This document shows, piece by piece, positions 43,195-52,671 of a stretch of DNA of 64,000 nucleotides; the stretch's first letter is position 1, and every line of letters begins with the position of its first letter. The notes under the pieces are model-generated. The model did not search any database, was not told the DNA's origin, and was given only the letters and a program-made list of their open reading frames with translations. The stretch covers positions 21,058-85,057 of the forward strand of contig NZ_CAJYVQ010000007.1 of assembly GCF_913778665.1 (NCBI RefSeq), given 5' to 3'. The stretch comes from an uncultured Stenotrophomonas sp. GTDB taxonomy: Bacteria; Pseudomonadota; Gammaproteobacteria; Xanthomonadales; Xanthomonadaceae. The position numbers and the translations under genes were made by a program.

Positions 43195-44196
43195 TCAGTC
43201 GTCCAGCAGCGGCCGCAGGTCGTGCGGCAGGCGCGACTCCGGATACTGCTGGATGTAGCGTTCCAGGCTGGCGCGGGCAAGGTCACGCTGGCCCTGGTCA
43301 CGGCGCTCGCGGATCTTCTGCAGCCATTGCCGGCGCGGCAGGCGCGCGTCGGCGTCCACTTCGGCCTGCACGGCGTCGGCGCTCAGGCCCGCATCGCTGC
43401 TGCGACGCATGACGCCGGGTGCCGAGCGCGGGGCTGCAACGCGCTTGCGCGACATGATCTCGACGCGATCCAGTGCCGGAGCCGGTTCGGCATCGGTGGT
43501 GCTGGCTTCCACTGGCGCCGCGCTGCGCGCCTGCAGGGCGCCAGCCGTTGCGGGTGCGGAGGCTGGAGCCGGTGCCGAATAGGCGACCGGTGCCGGTGGT
43601 GCGGGCGCCGCCGCCGGCGGAGGCGGTGGCAACGCTGCGAAGGCGGTATCGGCGACAGATTCGGCGGCGCGTGCACGTGCAACCTCGGTCTTTGCCGAAG
43701 AGGGCACTGGCGCTTGTACCGGTTTGGCTGGGGCCGGTGTGGGCGCCGGGGCGGGCGGCGGCACCGCAGCGGCATCCGGCGCTGCCTGGGGAGCGGCCGG
43801 TGCCGCAGCCTCCGGCGCAGGCGGAGCCATCGCCGTCTCCGCAGCGTTGCCTTCGGCGGCGTGGTCGGCCACAGCGGCGTCAACTGCAGGCGCGGCGGCG
43901 ACCTGTGCTTCGCCTGCCGGAATCGGCGGCGGTTCCGGGCGCAGCTGCCAGGCGATGCCGATGGCGAACACCATCGACGCGGCGATGCCGAACACAGCCG
44001 GCCAGCGTGGCCGCGCACGTCGTCCGCGCGCTGCATCCGGAGCGGCACTGGTACCGGTGGCCGGCGCGTCCACCGCGGCACGGGCCGCGGCCAGGATGGC
44101 GGCGTCGAGCGCAGCGGGCGGTGCCCGTTCGGCGTGACGGCCGAGCAGGTGGGCCAGCTCCTGTTCTTCCGGCGTCAGGGGTTCGTCTCGGTTCAT
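43195..44196 (-). CDS. Putative anti-sigma factor, single-pass membrane protein
   Basis: A 333-residue protein encoded directly after an ECF sigma factor with an ATGA overlap, the standard sigma/anti-sigma layout. An N-terminal cytosolic part (residues 1-60, EEQELAHLLGRHAERAPPAALDAAI) is followed by one membrane helix (WPAVFGIAASMVFAIGIAW). A very long periplasmic region rich in Ala and Pro comes next (about 85-230), then a folded C-terminus with YIQQYPESRLPHDLRPLL. The low-complexity Ala/Pro part is unusual and may span the periplasm. The role as anti-sigma is inferred from position and topology; no clear zinc-binding HxxxCxxC motif is seen. Confidence 0.7.
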   Translation of the reverse strand: MNRDEPLTPEEQELAHLLGRHAERAPPAALDAAILAAARAAVDAPATGTSAAPDAARGRRARPRWPAVFGIAASMVFAIGIAWQLRPEPPPIPAGEAQVAAAPAVDAAVADHAAEGNAAETAMAPPAPEAAAPAAPQAAPDAAAVPPPAPAPTPAPAKPVQAPVPSSAKTEVARARAAESVADTAFAALPPPPPAAAPAPPAPVAYSAPAPASAPATAGALQARSAAPVEASTTDAEPAPALDRVEIMSRKRVAAPRSAPGVMRRSSDAGLSADAVQAEVDADARLPRRQWLQKIRERRDQGQRDLARASLERYIQQYPESRLPHDLRPLLDD

Positions 44197-44816
44197 GCGT
44201 TCAGTCCCGCACGCAGCTTGTCCATCGCATAGCGCAGCCGCGATTTCACGGTTTCCCGGCCGACGCCGGTGATCTGGCCGATCTCCTCCAGGCTCAGTTC
44301 CTGATCCAGCCGCAGCTGCAGCACTTCGCGCTGCTCGGGCGGCAGTTGCTCCATCGCCAGCTGGATGCGGCGACGTTGTTCAAATTCGGACAGCTCGGCT
44401 TCCGGGGTCTGTGCGTCCTCGATCGCGGCCAGGCGCAGCTCGGCATCCGCCGGCGCCGCAGGGCGATGACGCGCGGCGCGCCAGTGGTCGTTCAGGCGGT
44501 TGTGCGCGATGCGGAAAAGCCAGGTGCTGAACGCCGCTTCAGGTTGCCAGCCGGCGCGCGCACTGATCACCCGCTGCCAGACATCCTGGAAGATCTCCTC
44601 GGCCAGCGCGTTGTCGCGCAGCTGCCGCAGCAGGAACCCGAACAGGCGCTTGCGATGCCGCGCATACAGGCTTTCAAACGCACGCAGGTCGCCACCGGCC
44701 CAGGCCAGCATCAAGGCTTCATCGGTTGGCAGTGCGCTGGCTTCCACGGCGTACAGGGTAAGGCCTGCACGCGGTGGCGCATAGCCGGTGGCGGGGCTGG
44801 GCAGGGCGAGGTTCAT
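44193..44816 (-). CDS. ECF-type RNA polymerase sigma factor
   Basis: A 207-residue group 4 sigma factor. Region 2 spans about residues 45-110 (FESLYARHRKRLFGFLLRQ, DNALAEEIFQDVWQRVI, FSTWLFRIAHNRLNDHWR). Region 4 is at about 140-195 (LPPEQREVLQLRLDQELSLEEIGQITGVGRETVKSRLRYA). An N-terminal extension of about 35 residues precedes region 2. The start at 44816 is the best-supported Met but has a weak ribosome site. The membrane partner encoded next probably holds it inactive until an envelope signal arrives (inference). It is divergent from the GGDEF-EAL gene. Confidence 0.88.
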   Translation of the reverse strand: MNLALPSPATGYAPPRAGLTLYAVEASALPTDEALMLAWAGGDLRAFESLYARHRKRLFGFLLRQLRDNALAEEIFQDVWQRVISARAGWQPEAAFSTWLFRIAHNRLNDHWRAARHRPAAPADAELRLAAIEDAQTPEAELSEFEQRRRIQLAMEQLPPEQREVLQLRLDQELSLEEIGQITGVGRETVKSRLRYAMDKLRAGLNA

Positions 44817-44958
44817 GGCTCGGAAGGGGCAACGGACAACAGGAAAAACGTACGGACGCACGATTCGGGGTTTCCGGGCTTCCATTGCCCCCCGGGTGGC
44901 GCGCTATGCTCGACGGCTCAGGGGAGGCGACGCTTCGACGGCGCCAAGAGATTGTCAT

Positions 44959-47814
44959 TTGTCCACGCATGCTGAACCGGCGGAAGAGCCACCACACGAG
45001 GTCGTGCTGAGCACGGCGCTGGTGCGCGCATTGCATGCGCTGTTGCCCGGATCGGCCGTGGTCCGCGTCGGCTGGGATGACCCGCAACTGGGTGCCGGCG
45101 AGGGCGGTTGGCCGGCGGTCGCATGCTTCGATGCCGACGCTGATCATTCCTCGATAGCCCCCGGCGCCAGCGATGGCCAGCATGGTTGGGAGTACGACGG
45201 CGCACGGCTGCTGTTGTCGGTGTCAGGGGCGGTTCCCTCGCCGGCATGGTGGGGACTGGCCCGCCAAGCGATGGAGCTGGCGCTGCAACGCGGCCGCCAG
45301 GCAGGTCAGATCAAGGCACTGGAAGAGGCCGAACGCCTGCAGCAGGCGCTGTTCCAGATTGCCGACCTGGCCGGTGCCGACCTGGAAATGGCCGAGATGC
45401 TGCGCCACGTGCACGGCGTACTGGGCACGCTGATGTACGCCGAGAATTGTTACATCGTCGAATATGACGATGTGCGCGACCAGATCCGCTTCCTGTACTT
45501 CGCCGACCAGGTCGATGACTTCGTTGCCGATCCGACGCAGAGCCACGACGCCAGCGAGATGCCGCGCAGCCTGACCGTGGCGTTGCTGCGCCATGGCAAG
45601 CCGCTCAGCGGCCCGTCACGCGAACTGGTGGCGCGGGTGGTGGAGCAGGAACACGACCCGCAGCGTGGCCCTGACAGCCTGGACTGGCTGGGGGTGCCGA
45701 TGCTGCGCGATGGCCGTGTGTGCGGCGCCATCGTGGTGCAGAGCTATGAGCATGCCGCCCGCTATGGCGAGGCCGAGCGCGCCCTGCTGGGGTTCGTGGC
45801 CCAGCACGTGCAGACCGCGATGGACCGGCGCCAGGCGCAGGTGCGGCTGGAGCAGCAGGTGGAACGGCGCACCCAGGAACTGCGGCGGGCCAACCGCAGC
45901 CTGCAGGACGAGGTCGCCGAACGGCGTCGCGCCGAGCAGTTGCAGACCGCGCTGTACAACATCGCCGAAATGGCGATGTCGGCCGACAGCCTGGCCCAGT
46001 TCTACGGCCAGGTGCACGGGGTGGTCGGGCGCCTGCTCGACGCCCGCAATTTCTATATCGCGCTGGTCAACGCGGCCGGCAATGGCCTGGACTTCGTCTA
46101 TTCGGTGGACGAGCACAATGCCAGCCGCGCACCGCGACCGTTCAGCCGCGGCTTGACCGAATACGTGGTGCGCAACCAGCGCCCGCTGCTGGCCTCGCGC
46201 GCGCAGATCGATGCGCTGCTGGCCGCCGGCGAGGTGCGCGAACATGGTGCGCGTTCGCACTGCTGGCTCGGCGTGCCGCTGCTGCGCGACGACGAAGTGG
46301 TCGGCGCGATTGTGGTGCAAAGCTACAGCGAGCACAGCACCTTCAGCGTGCACGACCAGCGCCTGCTGACCTTCGTCGCGCAGAACATCGGTACCGGGCT
46401 GGCCCGCCAGCGTGACCAGCAGCGGCTGCGCTCGGCGCATGCCGAGCTGGAAAAACGCGTGGAGGAGCGCACACGCGAGTTGGCCGAGGTGAATGAAAAA
46501 CTGCTCGGCCAGATCGGCGAACGCCTGCGTGCCGAACAGCGCTTGACCCACCAGGCCATGCACGATGCGCTGACCGGGCTGCCCAACCGCCTGCACCTGC
46601 TGGATCGCCTGCAGGACGCGTTGGCACTGGCGCGGCGCGAGGGTGGGCCGGTGTTCGCCGTGCTGTTCCTTGATCTGGACCGCTTCAAGCTGGTCAACGA
46701 CAGCATCGGCCACGCCGCCGGCGACCGTATGCTGGTGGAAGTGGCCAAGCGCATCGTCTCGATGGCCGGCACCGAGGATGTGGTGGCGCGGCTGGGCGGC
46801 GACGAGTTCGCAGTGCTGCTGCAGTGCCCGCAGGGCCTGGCACAGGCGCTGGACTTCGGTCAGCGCCTGCTGCTGGCGCTGCAGGAGTCGATGTGGATCG
46901 CCGGTCGCGAACTTTTCCCGTCAGGCAGCCTCGGCATCGCCCTGTGGAATCCGCGTTACCGTACCGGTGAAGAACTGCTGCGCGATGCCGACGCGGCGAT
47001 GTACCGGGCCAAGGCGCAGGGCCATGATCGCTGCTCGATCTTCGACGAAGACATGCGCGAACAGGCCATGCGCAGCCTGGACCTGGAAGCGGACCTGCGC
47101 CGGGCGATCAACAACCGCGATTTCATGCCCTTCTACCAGCCGATCGTGCGCCTGTCCGATGGTGCAGTGGTGGGCCATGAGGCGCTGTTGCGGTGGCAGC
47201 ACGAGCGCCGTGGCCTGCTGCTGCCGGGCGCATTCCTGGAGCTGGGCGAGGAAAGCGGCCTGATCGAACAGGTCGACTGGCTGATCTACGAGCAGGTCAT
47301 TGCCGGCCTGGCGGACGGCGGCGAAGGCTATGTCTCGGTGAACGTGTCACCGCGGCACTTCCGCTCGGCCGAGTTCAGTGACCGCCTGTTCGGCCTTCTC
47401 GAGGCCTGTAGCGCCGATCCGCGGCGCTTGCGGCTGGAAATCACCGAGGTGGCACTGCTGGACGATGGTCCGCATACGCTGCGCATCCTGCAGGGCCTGC
47501 GCGAACGCGGCATCCAGGTGCAGCTGGATGATTTCGGCACTGGCTTCTCGGCGCTGTCCTACCTGCATCGCTTCCCGATCAGCACGCTGAAGATCGACCA
47601 GAGCTTCATCGCCGGCCTGCATGGCCCGGAAATGCAGAGCACGCGCGCTCTGGTCGAGGGCGTGCTCTCGCTGGCGCGCACGCTGGGCATCGAGACCATT
47701 GGCGAGGGCATCGAGACCGAGGCGCAGCGGATGACCCTCCACGAACTCGGCTGCGACTACGGCCAGGGCTATCTGTTGGGGCGGCCGGCGCCCTGGGCGC
47801 GCGTGGTGGCCTGA
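44959..47814 (+). CDS. GAF-GAF-GGDEF-EAL c-di-GMP enzyme
   Basis: A cytosolic protein of about 951 residues from TTG 44959. Two GAF domains (about 130-290 and 330-490; both end with the similar phrase GAIVVQSY) are each followed by a coiled coil (RRTQELRRANRSL and RVEERTRELAEVNEKL). The GGDEF domain (about 520-680) has an intact GGDEF in RLGGDEFAVLL. The EAL domain (690-945) has EALLRW, a DDFGTG loop and all the usual acidic residues, so both cyclase and phosphodiesterase activity are possible. The start is uncertain: longer frames overlap the divergent sigma gene, and AAGAG lies 8 bp before TTG. Confidence 0.9.
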   Translation: MSTHAEPAEEPPHEVVLSTALVRALHALLPGSAVVRVGWDDPQLGAGEGGWPAVACFDADADHSSIAPGASDGQHGWEYDGARLLLSVSGAVPSPAWWGLARQAMELALQRGRQAGQIKALEEAERLQQALFQIADLAGADLEMAEMLRHVHGVLGTLMYAENCYIVEYDDVRDQIRFLYFADQVDDFVADPTQSHDASEMPRSLTVALLRHGKPLSGPSRELVARVVEQEHDPQRGPDSLDWLGVPMLRDGRVCGAIVVQSYEHAARYGEAERALLGFVAQHVQTAMDRRQAQVRLEQQVERRTQELRRANRSLQDEVAERRRAEQLQTALYNIAEMAMSADSLAQFYGQVHGVVGRLLDARNFYIALVNAAGNGLDFVYSVDEHNASRAPRPFSRGLTEYVVRNQRPLLASRAQIDALLAAGEVREHGARSHCWLGVPLLRDDEVVGAIVVQSYSEHSTFSVHDQRLLTFVAQNIGTGLARQRDQQRLRSAHAELEKRVEERTRELAEVNEKLLGQIGERLRAEQRLTHQAMHDALTGLPNRLHLLDRLQDALALARREGGPVFAVLFLDLDRFKLVNDSIGHAAGDRMLVEVAKRIVSMAGTEDVVARLGGDEFAVLLQCPQGLAQALDFGQRLLLALQESMWIAGRELFPSGSLGIALWNPRYRTGEELLRDADAAMYRAKAQGHDRCSIFDEDMREQAMRSLDLEADLRRAINNRDFMPFYQPIVRLSDGAVVGHEALLRWQHERRGLLLPGAFLELGEESGLIEQVDWLIYEQVIAGLADGGEGYVSVNVSPRHFRSAEFSDRLFGLLEACSADPRRLRLEITEVALLDDGPHTLRILQGLRERGIQVQLDDFGTGFSALSYLHRFPISTLKIDQSFIAGLHGPEMQSTRALVEGVLSLARTLGIETIGEGIETEAQRMTLHELGCDYGQGYLLGRPAPWARVVA

Positions 47815-47833
47815 GCCGCCACGCGCAGAGCGC

Positions 47834-48427
47834 TCAACGCAGGGCGGCGCGGCGCTTCTCGTCGATCCACTTCGAAGCCTGGGCGGGCTGGTAGTTCTGC
47901 ATCCAGGTCAGCATCTCTTCGATGTCCGAGCCGTACCACAGGTCCTGGCGCTGGTCCGGGTGCAGAAAGCGTTCCTCCACCATGCGATCGATCATGCCGA
48001 TCAGCGGCGCATAGAAGCCTTCCACATCGAGGAACGCGCACGGCTTGTTGCCGATGCCCAGCTGGCGCCAGGTCAGCATCTCGAAGATCTCCTCCAGGGT
48101 GCCGAAGCCGCCGGGCAGGGCGACGAAGCCGTCGGCCAGGTCGAACATGCGCGACTTGCGCTCGTGCATCGAGCCGACGATCTCCAGCTCGGTGAGGCCA
48201 CGGTGGGCCACTTCCCAGTCGGCCAGCTGGCGCGGGATCACGCCGGTCACTTCACCGCCGGCGGCAAGCACGGCGTTGGCCACGGTTCCCATCAAGCCGA
48301 CGTTGCCACCGCCGTACACCAGGCGCAGGCCGTCTCGGGCGATGCGGTCACCCAGGGCTATGGCGCGTTCGGTATAGGCCGGCTTGCTGCCGGCGTTGGA
48401 GCCACAGTAGACGCAGATGGACTTCAT
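47834..48427 (-). CDS. LOG-family (TIGR00730) nucleotide hydrolase
   Basis: A 197-residue Rossmann-like protein of the LONELY GUY/YvdD family. The catalytic signature PGGFGTLEEIFE (PGGxGTxxE) is present near residue 104, with the preceding MHERKSRM Arg. LOG enzymes cleave the N-glycosidic bond of cytokinin or other nucleoside 5'-monophosphates, releasing the base; bacterial members are also called AMP nucleosidase-like. The start at 48427 has a plausible AGGAA. It lies 20 bp from the convergent GGDEF-EAL gene end. Confidence 0.88.
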   Translation of the reverse strand: MKSICVYCGSNAGSKPAYTERAIALGDRIARDGLRLVYGGGNVGLMGTVANAVLAAGGEVTGVIPRQLADWEVAHRGLTELEIVGSMHERKSRMFDLADGFVALPGGFGTLEEIFEMLTWRQLGIGNKPCAFLDVEGFYAPLIGMIDRMVEERFLHPDQRQDLWYGSDIEEMLTWMQNYQPAQASKWIDEKRRAALR

Positions 48428-48452
48428 GGGGGGTTCCTGTCTCTTGGTGCGG

Positions 48453-48499
48453 AAACGAAAACGCCCCGCCGGCGACCGGGGCAGCGGTCGCCGGCGGGG
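48453..48499 (-). terminator. Terminator between the aminotransferase and LOG genes
   Basis: A 14-bp perfect GC-rich stem (48464-48477 with 48486-48499). On the minus strand it is followed by CGTTTTCGTTT, so it stops transcription coming from the aminotransferase gene. Confidence 0.75.
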
Positions 48500-48533
48500 T
48501 GGCGGTCGAGTATGAGGCCTGGCCGGGCCTTCT

Positions 48534-48608
48534 GTAGGGCCGAGCCATGCTCGGCTGCCTTTCGTTCAGGCCGCGACAAACCCTGATTCGAGCAGGGCTC
48601 GACGCTAC
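48534..48608. repeat. Pair of SMAG-type palindromes
   Basis: GTAGGGCCGAGCCATGCTCGG at the left and CGAGCAGGGCTCGACGCTAC at the right, i.e. two GTAG-headed stems facing each other. Confidence 0.75.
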
Positions 48609-48624
48609 AAACAACAGACCAGGC

Positions 48625-50121
48625 TTACGCCGCGGCAGCCTGCTCGCGGCGCGGGCCTTCACGCAGGGCGCGGCCGACCATGCCCACCAGCAGGTCCAGC
48701 TCCTCACTGTCCATGCCGAAGTGCGGGGTGAAGCGCAGCGAGTTCTCGCCACCGTGGATCACGTTGATGCCGTGCTGGCGCAGCCATTCCTCGGTGGAGT
48801 TGGCACCGTAGCACTTGAACTGCGGGGCCAGCTCGCAGGAGAACAGCAGCCCGGTGCCCTGCACCTTGGTGATCAGGCCACCCAGCTCGCTCTTGAGCTG
48901 CTCCAGCTTGCGCACGGCCTCGGCACCGCGTTCGGCGATGTTGGCACGCACCTGCGGGGTCAGCTGGGCCAGCGTGGCACAGGCAACGTCCAGCGCACGT
49001 GGGTTGCTGGTCATGGTGTTGCCGTAGATGCCCTTGCGGTACAGCTGCGCGGCATGCTCGGTCACCGCCAGCACCGACAGCGGGTACTGCGCGGCATTGA
49101 GCGCCTTGGAGTAGGTTTCCATGTCCGGCGGGTCCAGGCCTTCGAAGCCTGGGTAATCCACCACCGACAGCACGCCGTGGGCACGCAGGCCGGCCTGGAT
49201 CGAATCGAGCAGCAGCAGGCTGCCGTGCGCACGGGTCAGTTCACGGGCCAGCGCGTAGAACGCCGGCGGCACCGAACGGCCCGGGTCGCCTTCGCCCATC
49301 ACCGGCTCCAGGAACACTGCCTCGATGAACCACTGGTTGCGTGCGGCATCCTCGAACACCTTGCGCAGGCCGGCCTCGTCGTACGGCGCCACGGTGATCA
49401 CCGAATCCTCGCCACGGTAGCTGGCCAGGTGCTGCATGTAGCTCTTGCGGCTGGAATCGGAGTACAGGGCAGGGCGGTCGGTACGGCCGTGGAAGCTGCC
49501 CTTGACCACTACCCGCTTGATCGTGGCACCGGCATGGCGCGCGCCCGGGTCGGTCTGCAGCTTGGCGTTGACGTCGGCGATTCGTGCAGCCAACCCGACC
49601 GCCTCGGAACCGGAATTCAGGCACATGAAACGCGAGAACGGGCAGCCGCCGCGGCGGTGGCCGATCTCGGTGCGCAGGGCGGTGACGAAGCGCTGCTGCG
49701 ACAGGCTGGGGGTCATGATGTTGGCCATCACCTGCGGGCGTGCCATCGCCTCGAGCACCGCATCCGGGGTATGCCCGAAGCCGAGCATGCCGTAGCCGCC
49801 GGCGTCGTACAGCACGGCACCCTTCAGGGTGACCACCCACGGGCCGCGCGCGGCCAGCGCCACGTACGGGGTCACCGCATCGTCGGCATAGAAGTTGACG
49901 AAGCCGTCCTGCATCGCATCGACCTGCGCCTGTTCGTCCTGCGCCAGCAGCGGCCCCAGGTCGGCCTGCACGCGCGCGAATTCCTCGGCGGCGGCGTCCA
50001 CCGCGGCGATCAGCTGCGGGTGGCGGGCGGACAGGGCGGTCAGGGTGGCGTCGTCCAGGCCGGTGGTGAGGCGGGTGCCGGGCTGGCTGCGCAGGGGGGC
50101 GAGGCGTTCGATGAAGCTCAT
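48625..50121 (-). CDS. Class III aminotransferase
   Basis: A 498-residue PLP enzyme, longer than the usual 400-450. It contains the fold-type I landmarks CLNSGSEAVGLAARIA (the SGSEA cofactor site), VKGSFHGRT, LLLLDSIQAGLRAHG (the Asp of class III enzymes) and a probable PLP Lys in TYSKALNAAQYPLSV, with NTMTSNPRALDVACATL close after. The N-terminal 80 residues are extra. The amino donor and acceptor are unknown. ATG 50121 has AGGAG 8 bp upstream. A hairpin with T-run lies 45 bp upstream in its leader. Confidence 0.85.
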   Translation of the reverse strand: MSFIERLAPLRSQPGTRLTTGLDDATLTALSARHPQLIAAVDAAAEEFARVQADLGPLLAQDEQAQVDAMQDGFVNFYADDAVTPYVALAARGPWVVTLKGAVLYDAGGYGMLGFGHTPDAVLEAMARPQVMANIMTPSLSQQRFVTALRTEIGHRRGGCPFSRFMCLNSGSEAVGLAARIADVNAKLQTDPGARHAGATIKRVVVKGSFHGRTDRPALYSDSSRKSYMQHLASYRGEDSVITVAPYDEAGLRKVFEDAARNQWFIEAVFLEPVMGEGDPGRSVPPAFYALARELTRAHGSLLLLDSIQAGLRAHGVLSVVDYPGFEGLDPPDMETYSKALNAAQYPLSVLAVTEHAAQLYRKGIYGNTMTSNPRALDVACATLAQLTPQVRANIAERGAEAVRKLEQLKSELGGLITKVQGTGLLFSCELAPQFKCYGANSTEEWLRQHGINVIHGGENSLRFTPHFGMDSEELDLLVGMVGRALREGPRREQAAAA

Positions 50122-50164
50122 TGCAGATCTCCTGAAACGATGGGTCGCACGGGCCTTCAAAAGC

Positions 50165-50187
50165 AAAACGCGCGTCATCACGCGCGC
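50165..50187 (-). promoter_or_regulatory. Possible attenuator in the aminotransferase leader
   Basis: On the minus strand CGCGCG-tgatga-CGCGCG is followed by TTTTGCTTTT, the form of an intrinsic terminator, 45 bp before the aminotransferase start. It would act only if the promoter lies upstream of 50187. Confidence 0.35.
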
Positions 50188-50329
50188 TTGGGGGGCAGGC
50201 TCGTGCAGCGGACTTCCAACTCGATGCTAGCACTTGTTTTTTTGCGCGATAACCCCGCAGAAACCTGCTGCATAGCAGCATTTTGCGCGACGTTCGGAGC
50301 GGCGTGCGCCGGCTCGCAGACGCTGGACG

Positions 50330-50335
50330 TACAAT
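50330..50335 (+). promoter_or_regulatory. -10 box of queA
   Basis: TACAAT about 35 bp before the queA TTG start. A -35 is not clear. It overlaps an in-frame ATG (50334), which argues against that ATG as start. Confidence 0.45.
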
Positions 50336-50369
50336 GCGCGCCATTGTCGACCTGTTGCCGCCTACTGCC

Positions 50370-51401
50370 TTGAAGAAGTCCGATTTCCATTACGACCTGC
50401 CGGCTGAACTGATCGCGCAGGCACCCCTGGCCGAACGTTCCGCCAGCCGTCTGATGCTGGTGCCGCCGGCGCCGGCGGCGTTCACCGACCTGCAGGTGCG
50501 CGACCTGCCGTCGCTGCTGCAGCCGGGCGACTTGCTTGTGTTCAACGACACCCGGGTGATTCCGGCGCGCCTGTTCGGGCAGAAGGCCAGTGGTGGCCGC
50601 GTGGAGATCCTGATCGAGCGCTTGCTCGGCGGCCAGCAGGCGCGTGCGCAGGTCGGTGCCAGCAAGTCGCCGAAGGCCGGCAGCCGCATCGCGCTGGATG
50701 CCGGCGGCGAGGCCGAGGTGTTGGGCCGCGACGGCGAGTTCTACGTGCTGCAGTTCCATGTGCCCGAATCGCTGGAGCAGTGGCTGCTGCATGCCGGTCG
50801 CCTGCCGCTGCCGCCCTACATCCAGCGCGAGCCGGGCGTGGACGACCGCGAGCGCTACCAGACCGTGTTCGCGCGGGAAGTGGGCGCGGTTGCGGCGCCG
50901 ACCGCCGGCCTGCACTTCGACGAACCGCTGCTGGCCGCGCTGAAGGACAGGGGCGTGGAGTTCGGCCACGTCACCCTGCACGTGGGCGCAGGCACCTTCC
51001 AGCCGGTGCGCGCCGACGACCTGAAGGACCACGTGATGCACCGCGAGTGGCTGAACGTCGGCGCCGAACTGGTACAGCAGGTGCGGCGCACGCGCGCGGC
51101 CGGCGGCCGGGTGATCGGCGTCGGCACCACCGTGGTGCGCGCGCTGGAAAGCGCGATGCGCGACGGCGAACTGCTGCCGTTCGCGGGTGAGACCCAGATC
51201 TTCATCACCCCGGGCTACCGCATCCGCAGCGTCGACGCGATGGTGACCAATTTCCATCTGCCGGAAAGCACGCTGCTGATGATGATCTCCGCTTTCGCCG
51301 GCAAGGAGCGCGTGTTCGAGGCCTACCAGCACGCGATCGAGCAGCGTTACCGCTTCTTCAGCTACGGCGATGCGATGCTGCTGTTCCCGCAGGCGGGCTG
51401 A
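50370..51401 (+). CDS. queA: S-adenosylmethionine:tRNA ribosyltransferase-isomerase QueA
   Basis: A 343-residue enzyme that adds the epoxycyclopentane part to 7-aminomethyl-deazaguanine in tRNA, forming epoxyqueuosine. Motifs match the family: DLLVFNDTRVIPARLFG, GAVAAPTAGLHFDEPLL, HVGAGTFQPVR, VTNFHLPESTLLMMISAFAG and YRFFSYGDAM. The TTG start at 50370 is chosen because the product (L/M)KKSDFHYDLP lines up exactly with the E. coli start; upstream in-frame starts lie in the promoter. No strong Shine-Dalgarno is visible. It is first in queA-tgt-yajC-secD-secF. Confidence 0.96.
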   Translation: MKKSDFHYDLPAELIAQAPLAERSASRLMLVPPAPAAFTDLQVRDLPSLLQPGDLLVFNDTRVIPARLFGQKASGGRVEILIERLLGGQQARAQVGASKSPKAGSRIALDAGGEAEVLGRDGEFYVLQFHVPESLEQWLLHAGRLPLPPYIQREPGVDDRERYQTVFAREVGAVAAPTAGLHFDEPLLAALKDRGVEFGHVTLHVGAGTFQPVRADDLKDHVMHREWLNVGAELVQQVRRTRAAGGRVIGVGTTVVRALESAMRDGELLPFAGETQIFITPGYRIRSVDAMVTNFHLPESTLLMMISAFAGKERVFEAYQHAIEQRYRFFSYGDAMLLFPQAG

Positions 51402-51404
51402 GGA

Positions 51405-51457
51405 GGCAGGGCGCCCTGGGAAGGCAGGGCGCTCTGTGAGGGAGGGCAGCCTGGGAA
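51405..51457 (+). repeat. Imperfect 18-bp tandem repeat in the queA-tgt gap
   Basis: Three head-to-tail units: GGCAGGGCGCCCTGGGAA, GGCAGGGCGCTCTGTGAG and the 17-bp GGAGGGCAGCCTGGGAA. It may vary in copy number between strains. Confidence 0.6.
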
Positions 51458-51540
51458 CGCAAGGCCCCTGTGGGTGCGCACCTTGGTGCGCAGGCCTTCT
51501 TGGGAGACAATAGGCGACTATTTGCCTGAACGACCGCTCC

Positions 51541-52671
51541 ATGTCCCGACTGCAGTTCCAGCTCCAGACCCGCGACGGCCGTGCCCGTCGTGGCCGCCTG
51601 ACCTTCCCGCGTGGCACGGTGGAAACACCGGCCTTCATGCCGGTGGGAACCTATGGCTCGGTCAAGGGCATCCTGCCGGACCAGGTGCGCGCGCTGGGCG
51701 CGGAGATCATCCTCGGCAACACGTTCCACCTGTACCTGCGCCCGGGCCTGGAGATCATCGCCGACCACGGCGGCCTGCACGGCTTCTGCCGCTGGGATGG
51801 CCCGATCCTGACCGACTCCGGCGGCTTCCAGGTGTTCTCACTGGCCCACCGCCGCAAGATCACCGAACAGGGCGTGACCTTCGCCTCGCCGACCGACGGT
51901 GCCCGCGTGTTCCTGGGCCCGGAGGAGAGCATGAAGATCCAGAAGGTGCTCGATTCGGACGTGGTGATGATCTTCGACGAGTGCACCCCGTACCCGGCCA
52001 CCGAGGATGTCGCCCGCCGCTCGATGGAGCTGAGCCTGCGCTGGGCCCAGCGCAGCCGCAACGCGCATGACGAGCTGGGCAATGACGCGGCCCTGTTCGG
52101 CATTGTCCAGGGCGGCGTGCACACCGATCTTCGCAGCCGCTCGGCCGAGGCCCTGCAGGCGATCGGCTTCGATGGCTATGCCATCGGCGGGCTGGCCGTG
52201 GGCGAGCCGGAAGACGAGCGCAATGCCATGCTCGACCACCTTGACCCGGAACTGCCCAGCGACCGCCCGCGTTACCTGATGGGCGTGGGCCGGCCGGAGG
52301 ATCTGGTCGAGGGCGTGGCCCGTGGCGTGGACATGTTCGACTGCGTGATGCCGACCCGCAACGCGCGCAACGGCCATTATTTCACTTCGTTCGGCACCGT
52401 CCGCATCCGAAACTCGCAGTACGCGCGCGATATGGACCCGATCGAGCCGGGCTGCGGCTGCGTGGCCTGCACCGGCGGCTACACCCGCTCCTACCTGCGC
52501 CACCTGGACCGCTGCAACGAGATGCTGGCGCCGATGCTGGGCACCCTGCACAACCTGTTCTATTACGAAAAGCTCATGGCCGACATCCGCGCGGCGATCG
52601 AGGCGGGAACCTTCCTGGCCTTCCGTGAGTCTTTCTACGCGGCACGCGGGGCGGTCGCGCCGCCCCTGTAA
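51541..52671 (+). CDS. tgt: tRNA-guanine transglycosylase Tgt
   Basis: A 376-residue enzyme that swaps guanine-34 for preQ1 in tRNAs with GUN anticodons. The (beta/alpha)8 barrel shows [27 protein letters not shown] (nucleophile-loop region), GGLAVGE and [12 protein letters not shown]. The C-terminal zinc site is complete: [18 protein letters not shown], three Cys and the His. Overall length and motifs match the E. coli enzyme. It lies between queA and yajC. Confidence 0.98.
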   Translation: MSRLQFQLQTRDGRARRGRLTFPRGTVETPAFMPVGTYGSVKGILPDQVRALGAEIILGNTFHLYLRPGLEIIADHGGLHGFCRWDGPILTDSGGFQVFSLAHRRKITEQGVTFASPTDGARVFLGPEESMKIQKVLDSDVVMIFDECTPYPATEDVARRSMELSLRWAQRSRNAHDELGNDAALFGIVQGGVHTDLRSRSAEALQAIGFDGYAIGGLAVGEPEDERNAMLDHLDPELPSDRPRYLMGVGRPEDLVEGVARGVDMFDCVMPTRNARNGHYFTSFGTVRIRNSQYARDMDPIEPGCGCVACTGGYTRSYLRHLDRCNEMLAPMLGTLHNLFYYEKLMADIRAAIEAGTFLAFRESFYAARGAVAPPL

